Shown in pieces: positions 20,132 through 28,967 of a stretch of 41,483 nt of DNA. The notes beneath the pieces are model-generated. The model ran no database searches, was not told the origin of the DNA, and saw only the letters and a list, made by a program, of their open reading frames with translations. The translations under genes and the position numbers were made by a program. The DNA comes from an uncultured cyanobacterium. GTDB taxonomy: Bacteria; Cyanobacteriota; Cyanobacteriia; Cyanobacteriales; Microcystaceae. Each line of letters starts with the position of its first letter. Within the stretch, counting starts at the first letter, position 1. The DNA is taken from contig CAIPYC010000110.1 in the NCBI GenBank assembly GCA_903869185.1, forward strand, positions 1 through 41,483. The letters are read 5' to 3'.

Positions 20132-21138
20132 GGCTTCAAAAACCCCAAGGCATCTTGGACGCGAGTCAAGGTTCGCTCTGCTACTTCTGTTGCTTTTTCC
20201 TGTCCCTGACTCAATACCTTTTGCAGGTAGTCAGGTTCATTCATTAATTTTTGGTAGCTTTGCTGAATGGGAGTTAGAGAGGTGATCACTGCTTCGCTCA
20301 AAAGAGGCTTGAATTGACCCCAACCTATATTTTCACATTCTCTGGCTACGTTTTCTTTGCTTTGCTTAGATAACAAACCATAGAGCGTCAGTAGATTGTG
20401 ACATTCTGGCCTGTCAGGATCGTCAAACGTCAAACCCTTGATTGAGTCGGTTTTAGTTTTTTTAATCTTTTGGAGGATGACTTCAGGTGGATCCAATAAG
20501 TTAATGCGACTGTTCTCAAGGGGATCTGATTTGGACATTTTGGAGGTTCCATCACTCAGGCTCATCACTCTGGCTCCTTCTTTTAGAATCAGAGGCTCCG
20601 GCATTTTGAATATAGTAGGTTGTTCAGGAGTTCCAAAGCGATCATTGATTCTAATGACAATATCTCTGGTGAGTTCGAGATGTTGTTTTTGATCTTCACC
20701 TACTGGAACTTTATCGGCATCATAGAGCAATATATCTGCGGCCATTAGCACGGGATAATCCAAAAGACCAACACTTACGTTATCCCCCTGCTTCCTGGCT
20801 TTTTCTTTATATTGAATCATGCGCTCAAGCCAATTAAGGGGAGTAATGCAATTGAGGAGCCAAGCCAATTCGCTGTGAGCATGAACATGAGACTGAACGA
20901 AAATAGTAGAGTATTCCAAATCTATACCACAAGCCAAATATAGAGCAGCTATGGTCTTAGTATCTTGGGCCAGGGTTTTGGGATCATGGGGTACTGTTAT
21001 GGCATGGAGATCCACAACGCAAAAATAACTTTCAAAGTCCTGCTGAAAATCAACCCAGTTTTTGATTGCCCCTAAATAGTTTCCTAAATGTAAATTACCT
21101 GTAGGTTGGACACCGGAGAGAATTCTGGCTTTGGTCAT
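20128..21138 (-). CDS. trpS: Tryptophanyl-tRNA synthetase
   Basis: A 336-aa class I aminoacyl-tRNA synthetase that charges tRNA-Trp. The HIGH-like motif is PTGNLHLGNYLGA (12-24), and the KMSKS motif occurs intact (TSKMSKSDP, about residue 200). Other TrpS-specific segments are VPVGEDQKQHLELTRDI (ATP/tRNA site) and the C-terminal helices ending in DALGFLKP. Length is normal. It heads a compact group with metF and the FxLYD-like gene. No tRNA-like leader or T-box is seen upstream (the 59-bp gap is too short). Confidence 0.96.
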   Translation of the reverse strand: MTKARILSGVQPTGNLHLGNYLGAIKNWVDFQQDFESYFCVVDLHAITVPHDPKTLAQDTKTIAALYLACGIDLEYSTIFVQSHVHAHSELAWLLNCITPLNWLERMIQYKEKARKQGDNVSVGLLDYPVLMAADILLYDADKVPVGEDQKQHLELTRDIVIRINDRFGTPEQPTIFKMPEPLILKEGARVMSLSDGTSKMSKSDPLENSRINLLDPPEVILQKIKKTKTDSIKGLTFDDPDRPECHNLLTLYGLLSKQSKENVARECENIGWGQFKPLLSEAVITSLTPIQQSYQKLMNEPDYLQKVLSQGQEKATEVAERTLTRVQDALGFLKP

Positions 21139-21197
21139 TGTCTAGTTTTGTTTTAGATCTATATTAAGACAAAACTTGATCTATCAATTAAAAAATT

Positions 21198-22307
21198 CTA
21201 AGTGCTCTTGGTTTTGAATCTATGTGACCAGTTGATTGCCGGTACCTCAACAACATGATAGATTACAGTTGCAACCAAAGTAGATAGAGCAAAAGTCAAT
21301 AATAAAGATATCAATCTTCCCATGAAGGTTTCATACAAGCTAGATTTCTTAGATATTCCAATTGTGAACTCAGCAATAGGCCAATGAACCAAATAAAGAC
21401 TATATGATATTTTTCCATAAAACTGTATTATTGGCCAATTCAACCAAGTGGTCATTTTTCCACTATATTTTGAAATTATTATAGAAAAACAAACTAGAGA
21501 AGCACAAATAAGATAAATGTTGTGCTGGTAAACAGAAATTGTCATAAATAATATTAAAAAAAAGATACCATGCCGAAATTTCAATTTCCCGTCGATAACC
21601 CAAAAAGATGCTATACCAAGAGAGAACATCACCCAGTATGGCAGAAAAATTGCTGGCTCTGGCATTGGAGTTATAAGGGTAACTTTGGAAATAGCCATTG
21701 TATGTGACAATGAATTCAAGGAAACTAGAAAGGTCAACAAAAATATAGATATATCGATATTCTTTATTTCTATTTTTCTTGATATTTGATAACATAAAAA
21801 ACTAAGTATTCCAAAAAATAAATAAAACTGTATTTCAATGCAAATAGTCCAATAAACAACATTTAGATTCATCGTATTGAAGAACTTTTGTATATAAAAT
21901 ATATGAGTTAGTAAAGTAAATAAATCAGGAAAATAATGAGACTTAGATAATTTTATTCGTATTATTAGTAAGGTCAGTGCGATAAGTATAGATGCATAGT
22001 ACGGGGGGGAAAGCCTAGCTAGGCGACGTAGAAAGAAATTGATAAAAGTCTTGACATTCCAGGTTTTTATATTTCGCACAGAGTAAGCTATCACGAACCC
22101 ACTGATAACAAAGAAAATCGGTACACCCAAATAACCATCATGCATTATTTGAAGTGCAGTATCTTCAATTTTGTTAGACCTTGGTAAAAGAAAAATATAT
22201 CCTCCATGACAGAAAAAAACCGCTAAACAAGCAATTGCCCTAAGTCCGTCTATAAAGGTCAGGCGTTTAGATTTCTTGATGATTTCATTTGATTGATGCT
22301 TGTGCAT
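21198..22307 (-). CDS. Acyltransferase family 3 (OafA/OatA-like) membrane protein
   Basis: A 369-aa integral membrane O-acyltransferase of family 3. Features are FIDGLRAIACLAVFFCHGG at the N-terminus (conserved Arg and the catalytic-type His in FFCHGG), GYLGVPIFFVISGFVI, RRLARLSPPYY and a C-terminal YHVVEVPAINW. About ten hydrophobic helices are visible. Such enzymes acetylate or otherwise acylate surface polysaccharides. I chose the ATG at 22307 because AGGGA lies 7 nt upstream; an in-frame start at 22349 would add 14 residues. The gene is more AT-rich than its neighbours and sits between trpS and an M23 peptidase, suggesting acquisition. A short ghost of a second copy lies just upstream (22353-22402). 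Confidence 0.88.
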   Translation of the reverse strand: MHKHQSNEIIKKSKRLTFIDGLRAIACLAVFFCHGGYIFLLPRSNKIEDTALQIMHDGYLGVPIFFVISGFVIAYSVRNIKTWNVKTFINFFLRRLARLSPPYYASILIALTLLIIRIKLSKSHYFPDLFTLLTHIFYIQKFFNTMNLNVVYWTICIEIQFYLFFGILSFLCYQISRKIEIKNIDISIFLLTFLVSLNSLSHTMAISKVTLITPMPEPAIFLPYWVMFSLGIASFWVIDGKLKFRHGIFFLILFMTISVYQHNIYLICASLVCFSIIISKYSGKMTTWLNWPIIQFYGKISYSLYLVHWPIAEFTIGISKKSSLYETFMGRLISLLLTFALSTLVATVIYHVVEVPAINWSHRFKTKST

Positions 22308-22352
22308 TTTATTTTCCCTGATATACTCAAAAACTCTATACTTAAACAATTA

Positions 22353-22402
22353 CTAAGTGCTCTTGGTCTTAAATCTATGTGACCAGTTGATTGCAGGCAC
22401 CT
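22353..22402 (-). pseudogene. Remnant 3' end of a second acyltransferase copy
   Basis: These 50 bases match the last 50 bases of the intact acyltransferase gene (21198-21247) with four differences. In frame, both encode VPAINWSHRFKTKST followed by TAG, and all four differences are synonymous third positions (GTA/GTG, CCG/CCT, TTC/TTT, AAA/AAG). Upstream of 22402 the similarity stops abruptly, so only the tail of a former paralogue survives. Confidence 0.85.
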
Positions 22403-22442
22403 AAAAGACTTGGAAAATAACAAAAGGGATAATGGAATCCTA

Positions 22443-23279
22443 TTACTCAATATTATGAGTTTTTTGGACCAAATACAGCATGGGATCCTGAGAAATCCAT
22501 CCTATGGGCTGCTTAATGCGAACTTCAAAATGAAGATGAGTTGCCACAATATCGGGGACTCCGCTGCGTCCTACAGTGCCCAATACTTGCCCTGATCTAA
22601 CCTTGGTGCCTATTTTTACCTTAATCTTATTCAACTGAGCATATCGGGTTTGTAACTCTTGGCTGTGATTGATGATGACTAAATTACCATAGCCCTTCTC
22701 CATTCCTGCATAGATAACTGTTCCACTTTCTACCGTCTTGACTGGGGTATCGAAATTGGCTAATAGATCTATGCCACTATGAAAAAACCTGCCTTCAACT
22801 CCAGGATCAGATGTTCTGTTCTGCCAGCCGTAGCTCAAGCCTATCTTTGCTATTGTAGGGAGTGGATAGCCGGAAAATCCAGAAAAATTATTGCTCCTTG
22901 AGTTAAGTGGCTTGGGTTGACCAGATAGGGCTGGAATAAAGACCAGAGAAGGTTTTTTTTGACATCCGTTAAGTTCAAATAGAACGTCAGCTCTAATTCC
23001 ATAATAGCCAGATAAATCCTGCCAAGAGGATCCAACTGGCGCTCGAACTGGCATACCATTTAATGGGGGGATGCTCACATTTGTATTAATAGGCAGCACC
23101 TGCTCACCCAGCTTAGGATTGAAAAGCTCTAGCGTTTGGGGAGAAAGATGAAAGATTCTAGATATGGTAGTAAGAGTTTCACCCGACTTATTGACGAGAT
23201 ATTGCTGCACATGGGAAAGAATTGGTTCTGATGGACAGCTCAAAGCTATTAGTACAACAGGGGACAAGAAAGGGTGCAT
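22443..23279 (-). CDS. LysM / M23 family metallopeptidase (cell-wall)
   Basis: A 278-aa putative peptidoglycan endopeptidase or envelope factor. A short hydrophobic N-terminus (residues 4-14) suggests export. Two LysM-like segments follow (about 27-72, with KSGETLTTISRIF and FNPKLGEQV; and about 84-116, with WQDLSGYYGIRADVLFELNG). The C-terminal M23 domain (about 145-265) keeps the zinc residues H167 and D171 (HSGID) and H248/H250 (HLHFEV), so it looks catalytically competent, unlike EnvC/NlpD-type activators. It is followed at 15 nt upstream by the PIN/TRAM gene on the same strand. LysM boundaries are approximate. Confidence 0.9.
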   Translation of the reverse strand: MHPFLSPVVLIALSCPSEPILSHVQQYLVNKSGETLTTISRIFHLSPQTLELFNPKLGEQVLPINTNVSIPPLNGMPVRAPVGSSWQDLSGYYGIRADVLFELNGCQKKPSLVFIPALSGQPKPLNSRSNNFSGFSGYPLPTIAKIGLSYGWQNRTSDPGVEGRFFHSGIDLLANFDTPVKTVESGTVIYAGMEKGYGNLVIINHSQELQTRYAQLNKIKVKIGTKVRSGQVLGTVGRSGVPDIVATHLHFEVRIKQPIGWISQDPMLYLVQKTHNIE

Positions 23280-23293
23280 AAACTTGGTTTGAT

Positions 23294-24370
23294 CTACACT
23301 AAAATTGGCACCTTGGCAAAGATCATTCTTCCTGCGGATGTTTGTAGGGCAGAGGTTACTATTACCCTAACCTCACTGCCACCTAAATAGTCTTTTCCCT
23401 CCTCGACAACAACCATAGTTCCATCTTCTAAATAGCCAATTCCTTGAGTTGGTTCTTTGCCTAATTTGAGTATTTTCAAATCAAGAGTATCCCCAGGCAA
23501 ATAGATTGCTCTGACAGCCTGCGCTAGATCGTTGACATTGAGAATTGATACTTTCTGAAGATTGGCAACCTTGCTGAGATTGTAGTCATTGGTTAAAAGA
23601 GTTGCGCTAATTTCCTGAGAAAGATGAACCAGTTTTGCATCAACGGTTGAAATATCATCATAGTCAGCAGGATGTATGATTATTTGCTCGGGATAGATAT
23701 CCTGTAGACGATTTAGAATATCTAGCCCTCTCCTGCCGCGTAATCTCTTTTGATCATTATTGGCATCAGCCAACTGCTGCAATTCTTGTAAAACAAATAT
23801 TGGCACCAATATCTGTCCCTCAATAAAACCGGTTTCTAGCAAAGGTTCAATTCTACCGTCAATAATACAGCTTGTATCAATAATCTTCGTAGGAGATGGC
23901 TTCAATGTACCTTCGGCTACCAATAAACTTTCTATACTGTTGGGGTTAATCATCCTCAGAAAAGTTCTGCCATGAGTATCAGCCAAGCCAACTCCCAGAA
24001 AAGAAAACATCACACTACCCAAAATAGCGACTAAAGGTTTGATAAATACAAACTCTTTGGGGATCGGCAAGAGAAAAATTGGTGCCAACATCAAATTGGC
24101 GATCAACAATCCAATAACTAAACCAATGGCACGAGTTAGAATGACTTCAATGGATGTTTTGCGAATCCTTGATTCAAGCCGGCGATAAGTGGTTTGCGCA
24201 ACTAAGCCAATAGCCAGACCGATGATAGAAGAAAAACCAGCAGCGAGCCAGCGCAGGGCTTCTATATTGGAAATCTGTTCTTGAATGCCAAGAGGCAAAA
24301 AATCTATACTAGTAAAACCTACGCTTGCTGAAGCAGTAACGAATAATAAGATGATAATGGCATCCAGCAT
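23294..24370 (-). CDS. PIN/TRAM domain membrane protein (YacL-like)
   Basis: A 358-aa protein with about four N-terminal hydrophobic helices (residues 1-140), a PIN nuclease-like domain (about 160-280, starting KIIDTSCIIDGRIE, with acidic residues in LQELQQLAD and TNDYNL) and a C-terminal TRAM domain (about 290-350, LPGDTLDLKILKLGKEPTQG and the GYLEDGTMVVVEEG motif). This order is that of the YacL family, conserved in Gram-positives and cyanobacteria. It may be a membrane-tethered ribonuclease, but its substrate is unknown. The M23 peptidase starts 14 nt after its stop, so they are probably cotranscribed. Confidence 0.9.
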   Translation of the reverse strand: MLDAIIILLFVTASASVGFTSIDFLPLGIQEQISNIEALRWLAAGFSSIIGLAIGLVAQTTYRRLESRIRKTSIEVILTRAIGLVIGLLIANLMLAPIFLLPIPKEFVFIKPLVAILGSVMFSFLGVGLADTHGRTFLRMINPNSIESLLVAEGTLKPSPTKIIDTSCIIDGRIEPLLETGFIEGQILVPIFVLQELQQLADANNDQKRLRGRRGLDILNRLQDIYPEQIIIHPADYDDISTVDAKLVHLSQEISATLLTNDYNLSKVANLQKVSILNVNDLAQAVRAIYLPGDTLDLKILKLGKEPTQGIGYLEDGTMVVVEEGKDYLGGSEVRVIVTSALQTSAGRMIFAKVPILV

Positions 24371-24485
24371 AATTAATCAGAACCTATAATTGCATAGACC
24401 CATTAATAGTAATTGTAAACTATTAATTTTAAGTCTTCTTTTATTATAGTCTGCAACCCAAATTAGCCAAAACTCTAAAATATAA

Positions 24486-25676
24486 TTGACTATATCTAAG
24501 TTCTGGAAAATACCCGAATCAGCTTACGTTCATATACCTTTTTGTCGTCGTCGTTGCTTCTATTGTGATTTCCCTATATCAGTCATAGGGGATAAAAGCG
24601 ATCCTGCCCAATTCCCTCCTATAGATATATATATCCAATGGCTTGAAAAGGAGATAAATCTTACTGAAAATCTGGGTAAACCACTCAAGACGATATTTTT
24701 TGGAGGAGGTACGCCATCTCTATTGCCAGTCAAGGGACTAAGTACAATTTTAGAATCTCTAAAAAATAAATTTGGCATTGCCCAAGATATTGAAATTTCT
24801 ATTGAGATCGATCCTGGTACGTTTACGGCAGACAGATTGCGACAATATCAAGATCTAGGGATCAACAGGATTAGTTTAGGCGTACAGGCTTTTCAGGATG
24901 AATTGCTCAAGTCCTGCGGAAGAGCCCATGATTTAAAGCAAATTTGGGACTCAATCAATTATTTGGAAGAGGTTAAATTTACAAATTTCAGTTTGGATCT
25001 TATTTCTGGGCTACCTCATCAGAGCTTAGAGCAGTGGGATGAATCACTAAAACAGGCAATTTCTGTTTCTTGCGCACATATATCCTGCTATGACTTGGTT
25101 CTAGAAGCTACTACTCCTTTTGGCAAGATTTATAATGCTGGGCAGTTACCTTTACCAACAGAAGAAGTTACAGCAGCTATGTACCGTATGGCCCAGAGAC
25201 AACTAACCCAGGTAGGCTATGAACATTACGAGATATCCAACTATGCTCGCGATGGACACCAATGCCAACACAATCGAGTCTATTGGGAAAACCAGAGTTA
25301 CTATGGCTTTGGCATGGGAGCTGCCAGCTATATCCAAGGGATTAGACATACTAGAGCTCACAAACGCAGTGATTATTACAAATATGTTGCAAGCTTGGAA
25401 AATAAACAATGCAAACTCAGCGCAGTTCAAAACAATAAAAAAGATCTATTGCTAGAAACCCTTATGCTTGGCCTACGTTTAGCTGAGGGGATTAGTCTTG
25501 AAAAAATAGAGCATGAATTCGGACAAGAGACAAAAGATATCTTAATTTCTTTAATGCAAGAATACTTGCAAAATGGTTGGGTTAATATACTTCCTGAAAG
25601 AATCCATCTGAGTGATCCAGATGGGTTCTTGTTTTCTAATGTTGTCTTAACTAGAATTTTTGAAAGATTTAGTTAG
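24486..25676 (+). CDS. hemW: HemW-family radical SAM protein (haem chaperone / coproporphyrinogen-III oxidase-like)
   Basis: A 396-aa radical SAM protein. The [4Fe-4S] motif is C20-x3-C24-x2-C27 (CRRRCFYC), after SAYVHIPF; GGGTPSLLP, SIEIDPGT and RISLGVQ follow, and the C-terminal HemW domain includes EHYEISNYAR and HNRVYWENQSYYGFGMGA. Early annotations call this coproporphyrinogen III oxidase, but the N-terminal C-x3-C-x2-C without the extra HemN cysteine indicates HemW, a haem-binding chaperone. The start must be TTG at 24486 or later: an in-frame TAA immediately precedes it and no ATG lies before the cluster motif. Its 3' end overlaps the convergent Pmp3-type gene by 8 bp. Confidence 0.92.
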   Translation: MTISKFWKIPESAYVHIPFCRRRCFYCDFPISVIGDKSDPAQFPPIDIYIQWLEKEINLTENLGKPLKTIFFGGGTPSLLPVKGLSTILESLKNKFGIAQDIEISIEIDPGTFTADRLRQYQDLGINRISLGVQAFQDELLKSCGRAHDLKQIWDSINYLEEVKFTNFSLDLISGLPHQSLEQWDESLKQAISVSCAHISCYDLVLEATTPFGKIYNAGQLPLPTEEVTAAMYRMAQRQLTQVGYEHYEISNYARDGHQCQHNRVYWENQSYYGFGMGAASYIQGIRHTRAHKRSDYYKYVASLENKQCKLSAVQNNKKDLLLETLMLGLRLAEGISLEKIEHEFGQETKDILISLMQEYLQNGWVNILPERIHLSDPDGFLFSNVVLTRIFERFS

Positions 25677-25848
25677 GTGTACTGAGATCTTTTGGCTCTT
25701 TGCTGATAATCCAAAAAGCGTGAATTATACCAGGTACCCAGCCAATGATGGTTAGAAGAATATTGATAAAAAGGGCTGGGCTCACTCCTTTAGTCAGAAA
25801 AACACTAACAGGAGGAAGTAAAACGGCAAGAATAATACGAACCAACAT
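25669..25848 (-). CDS. Pmp3/YqaE-family small hydrophobic peptide
   Basis: A 59-aa proteolipid of the Pmp3 (UPF0057) family, with two membrane helices (RIILAVLLPPVSVFL and FINILLTIIGWVPGIIHAFW). The signature LPPVSVFL is conserved. Relatives stabilise membrane potential during salt or cold stress. I chose the ATG at 25848, which has AGGGA about 7 nt upstream and gives the usual family length; an ATG at 25887 would add a 13-residue basic extension. Located between ilvD and hemW, it overlaps the end of hemW on the opposite strand. Confidence 0.85.
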   Translation of the reverse strand: MLVRIILAVLLPPVSVFLTKGVSPALFINILLTIIGWVPGIIHAFWIISKEPKDLSTPN

Positions 25849-25905
25849 GAGTTTTCCCTTAAACTGTTTTCTTGATTTTAACTCCATTTCGAGAGTAAGC
25901 TAATT

Positions 25906-27588
25906 TTAGAGATTTAGATCTGTAACCGCTCCTAAACTACTAGAAGAGACCAGCTTGGCATATTTGGCTAAAACCCCTGTTTTATAACGAGCTTGGGGCG
26001 GCTTCCATTGTGCACCTCGCTTGTTTAGTTCTTCTTGTGAAACATTTAGTTGTAACAGTTTAGCATCAGCATCAATAGTAATACTGTCACCTTCTTCTAT
26101 AAGTGCTATATTTCCGCCAACTGCTGCTTCTGGGGCAACATGGCCAACGACCATACCATAAGTTCCACCAGAAAAACGTCCATCTGTGATAAGTGCCACT
26201 GAATCGCCCAGTCCAGCGCCAATGATCGCAGAAGTAGGTGCCAACATTTCCCGCATACCCGGTCCACCTTTAGGTCCTTCATAGCGAATAACGAGCACAT
26301 CACCGGCCTGTATCTTTTTAGCTAGGATAGCCGCAAGACAATCTTCCTCCGATTCAAAAACCCTAGCAGGTCCAGTAATATGAGTATTTTTAACTCCACT
26401 GATTTTGGCAACAGCTCCCTCAGTAGCCAAGTTACCCTTAAGAATAGCTAAGTGTCCTTGCTGGTAGAGTGGATTTTTCCAAGGTCTGATTACATCTTGA
26501 TTAGCTAGAGGCTGATCCGGAGTCATAGTGAGAATTTCGGCAATCGTCTCTCCAGAAATAGTGAGGGCATCTCCATGCAATAGTCCCTGCTTGAGCAAAA
26601 TTTTCATAACTTGAGGAATTCCGCCAACTCGGTGCAAATCGGTAGCTACATAACGACCAGATGGCTTGAGATCACAGAGAACAGGTACTTTTTGACGAAT
26701 TAATTCAAAATCATCGATACTCAGATCCACCCCTATAGTTCGTGCGATTGCCAACAAATGCAGTACCGCATTAGTAGAGCCACCGATAGCCATGATGACT
26801 GCAATACCATTTTCAAAAGCCTTGCGGGTCAGTATCTCTCTAGGTAAAATCTGGCGACGGATAGCTTCAACAAGCACGAAAGATGACTTCTGTGTGCTTT
26901 CTGTCTTTTCATGATCTTCCGCGGCCATAGTAGAAGAATAGGGTAAGCTCATGCCCATTGCCTCAAAAACCGAAGACATAGTGTTGGCAGTATACATTCC
27001 GCCACAGGAACCAGCTCCAGGGCAGGCTTTTCTTTCAATTTCCAGTAGTTCTTCCTGGGAAATCTTACCCGCACTGTACTGCCCAACCGCCTCAAATGAA
27101 CTCACAACAGTTAAATCCTGCCCATTGTGATGCCCGGGTTTAATAGTACCACCATAGACAAAAATAGCAGGTATATTTAAGCGGGCCATGGCAATCATGG
27201 CACCGGGCATGTTTTTATCACAACCGCCGATGGCTAAAATTCCATCTAGACTCTGACCATTACATACTGTTTCAATAGAATCTGCTATGACTTCACGGGA
27301 GACGAGAGAGTATTTCATTCCCTCGGTTCCCATAGAAATGCCATCACTGATTGTGATAGTACCAAATACCTGGGGCATTGAGCCAGCTTCTTTTAGTCCT
27401 TTTTCTGCAGCTTTAGCTAGTTCACCAATTCCCATATTACAGGGAGTAATAGTACTGTAAGCATTGGCTAGTCCGACAATGGGTTTATTGAAATCGCTAT
27501 CTCCAAAGCCTACAGCCCTCAACATGGCCCGATTTGGCGATCTTTGTACTCCTTCAGTCACTATTTTGCTTCTTCGATTTTCGGGCAT
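25906..27588 (-). CDS. ilvD: Dihydroxy-acid dehydratase
   Basis: A 560-aa Fe-S dehydratase that converts dihydroxy acids to 2-keto acids in the isoleucine and valine pathways. Recognisable features are the start [20 protein letters not shown], the cluster cysteines in GGCDKN and [14 protein letters not shown], and the C-terminal [19 protein letters not shown] with the conserved SGG. The ATG at 27588 gives the normal N-terminus; an in-frame GTG at 27621 would add 11 unconserved residues. It is divergent from the HMA-like gene, with only 62 bp between the two chosen starts. Confidence 0.97.
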   Translation of the reverse strand: MPENRRSKIVTEGVQRSPNRAMLRAVGFGDSDFNKPIVGLANAYSTITPCNMGIGELAKAAEKGLKEAGSMPQVFGTITISDGISMGTEGMKYSLVSREVIADSIETVCNGQSLDGILAIGGCDKNMPGAMIAMARLNIPAIFVYGGTIKPGHHNGQDLTVVSSFEAVGQYSAGKISQEELLEIERKACPGAGSCGGMYTANTMSSVFEAMGMSLPYSSTMAAEDHEKTESTQKSSFVLVEAIRRQILPREILTRKAFENGIAVIMAIGGSTNAVLHLLAIARTIGVDLSIDDFELIRQKVPVLCDLKPSGRYVATDLHRVGGIPQVMKILLKQGLLHGDALTISGETIAEILTMTPDQPLANQDVIRPWKNPLYQQGHLAILKGNLATEGAVAKISGVKNTHITGPARVFESEEDCLAAILAKKIQAGDVLVIRYEGPKGGPGMREMLAPTSAIIGAGLGDSVALITDGRFSGGTYGMVVGHVAPEAAVGGNIALIEEGDSITIDADAKLLQLNVSQEELNKRGAQWKPPQARYKTGVLAKYAKLVSSSSLGAVTDLNL

Positions 27589-27650
27589 CAGATTATTATC
27601 CTGTTTGACAAATGAAACCACACTACTTTTAGAATTTTAACAGCAAGCCA

Positions 27651-28448
27651 TTGACCAGAATTGCTAGAATTGATCCTAATGCTAAACCAAGAATTTTTCC
27701 AAGTGTGATCAATATTGAACAGGTTAATGAATTTTCAACTACCTCAGTAGCTCAAGTTATCCATCAAATAGAAGGACGATTGAGAGTCCGGATATTGTGG
27801 TTGCAGGAATATCCTTCTATGGAGAAGAGATTGGAATCTCTATTGCTCTCTGTACTTTGGGTGAGGGAGGTAAGAATCAACCTGAAGACTAATTCGGTGA
27901 CCATAACATACCAATCTACCAAAATCAGCCTCACCAATTTTAGAGAGAGTCTTCTCAAGTCTATCCATCGAATGACCCCAGCAGATTTTCAAGAACAAAA
28001 AGTACAAAAAGAAGAATCTTTTGTTTCTCCCTCTTTCGGAAATCATCTACAGGAACTAGGCGGAAGGATGGTTGGTTCTTCTGCTGGGCAGATTATAGGT
28101 AGAGGATTTGGTATTGCAACAGGTAGGCTTTTGTTGGGACCTTTAGGAATTATCCCGGGTAGAAATGTTGGCAGTTTTATCGGTCAGGTTATAGGCGGTA
28201 ATGTTGGAATAGATAGTATACGTAACCTCCAGCAAAATAATGATCCAACCCCAAATCTAGGCAAAGTTTTAGAGAGAGGAGGAAGGGAAATTATGATGGA
28301 GGCACTGGGTGGATTTCTTTTTGGAGCGGTTGGTTCTGCTACCCTGGGTGTACCCGGACTGATTTTTGGAAGGATAGTAGGAGGAGCAATCGGTAGCCAA
28401 GTCAGTGATGATCTTTGGTATATTCAATCGACCTCTAAACGAATATGA
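27651..28448 (+). CDS. HMA-like (HMA2-type) domain protein with glycine-rich membrane region
   Basis: A 265-aa protein. Residues about 33-108 form a domain resembling the HMA2 type, with HQIEGRLRVRI (G42-R43-L44-R45) in place of a CxxC metal site, then strands VREVRINLKTNSVTITYQ. The rest is dominated by two glycine-zipper-like hydrophobic blocks (about 135-190, with SAGQIIGRGFGIATGRLLLG; and about 215-252, with ALGGFLFGAVGSATLG), suggesting membrane insertion or oligomerisation. The start is uncertain: TTG at 27651 is the longest, and a GTG near 27704 is possible. It is followed by a DUF5132-like gene and a P-ATPase-like gene whose N-terminus carries the same HMA2-like motif. Function unknown. 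Confidence 0.75.
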   Translation: MTRIARIDPNAKPRIFPSVINIEQVNEFSTTSVAQVIHQIEGRLRVRILWLQEYPSMEKRLESLLLSVLWVREVRINLKTNSVTITYQSTKISLTNFRESLLKSIHRMTPADFQEQKVQKEESFVSPSFGNHLQELGGRMVGSSAGQIIGRGFGIATGRLLLGPLGIIPGRNVGSFIGQVIGGNVGIDSIRNLQQNNDPTPNLGKVLERGGREIMMEALGGFLFGAVGSATLGVPGLIFGRIVGGAIGSQVSDDLWYIQSTSKRI

Positions 28449-28455
28449 AATTTAA

Positions 28456-28483
28456 TTGAAAATTTTATAATTATTGTTATAAT
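28456..28483 (+). promoter_or_regulatory. Sigma70-type promoter before the DUF5132-like gene
   Basis: TTGAAA (28456-28461), a 16-bp spacer, then a perfect TATAAT (28478-28483). It lies 85 nt before the ATG of the DUF5132-like gene, within the 120-bp gap after the HMA-like gene, so that gene and those downstream can be transcribed independently of it. Confidence 0.65.
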
Positions 28484-28568
28484 CTTTACTAAATTGAATT
28501 CCTCTAGAGTAGTTCAAAATACTAACAAAAGATCAACTTAACTTTTTAGATATTAGATAGAGGACAAA

Positions 28569-28880
28569 ATGGATTTCGAAGCACTTTTTTTAGGTATAGA
28601 GCCAGTTGTGGCTTTTAGTTTAGGCGCAGCAGCACTAGCAATTGGCAGCGCTGTTACTTTGTTTGGCAATACTGAAGCTGGTAAAACAATTACCGAATCG
28701 GGCCGGGATATGACCAAAAGCGGAATCAAATGGGGTATCGATACTTTCGAAAAAGTTCAAGGAGGCATTGCTGAGGCTAACGAATCCTGGAATGATTTGG
28801 TGGCAGAAGCCCAGTCAGAAATAAAAATTTCCAAGAACTCCAAAGTTTCTGAACCTAAAGAGGTAAATATCTCAGAATAA
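28569..28880 (+). CDS. DUF5132-like small membrane protein
   Basis: A 103-aa protein with one N-terminal hydrophobic helix (about 10-32, VVAFSLGAAALAIGSAVTLF), followed by an amphipathic, charged helical part (GIKWGIDTFEKVQGGIAEA to WNDLVAEAQSEIK) and a polar tail. This shape and the final DLVAEAQSE motif resemble DUF5132, which I know as a companion of HMA-domain proteins and P-type ATPases in bacteria. AGAGG (28558-28562) precedes the ATG by 6 nt. A near-consensus promoter lies upstream and a terminator-like hairpin lies 27 nt downstream. Function unknown; a membrane-organising role is conceivable but is an inference. Confidence 0.75.
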   Translation: MDFEALFLGIEPVVAFSLGAAALAIGSAVTLFGNTEAGKTITESGRDMTKSGIKWGIDTFEKVQGGIAEANESWNDLVAEAQSEIKISKNSKVSEPKEVNISE

Positions 28881-28906
28881 TCAGAAACAAATATAAATAT
28901 TTCTTG

Positions 28907-28953
28907 CTGCTGACGATTAATGATGTTTTGTTTTGTTCGTCAGCAGGTTTTTT
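28907..28953 (+). terminator. Terminator-like hairpin (possible attenuator) before the P-ATPase-like gene
   Basis: A perfect 10-bp inverted repeat CTGCTGACGA / TCGTCAGCAG (28907-28916 with 28937-28946), a 20-nt loop, then GTTTTTT. It begins 27 nt after the DUF5132-like stop, and its T-run ends 14 nt before the ATG at 28968, so it could reduce or condition expression of the downstream gene. Confidence 0.75.
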
Positions 28954-28967
28954 ATTCAAACTCATAC

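Noticed and set aside
24371-24485. tRNA or small RNA between the PIN/TRAM gene and hemW
   Set aside because: The 115 bp are AT-rich with no cloverleaf-like pairing or conserved T-loop sequence.
25602-25636. Hairpin CCATCTG / CAGATGG followed by a T-rich stretch near the hemW 3' end
   Set aside because: It lies inside the coding region and the tail (TTCTTGTTTT) is interrupted, so it is weak evidence for a terminator.
28920-28922. Upstream ATG for the P-ATPase-like gene
   Set aside because: It falls in the loop of the terminator-like hairpin, and the 16 added residues are unlike the conserved basic N-terminus that follows.
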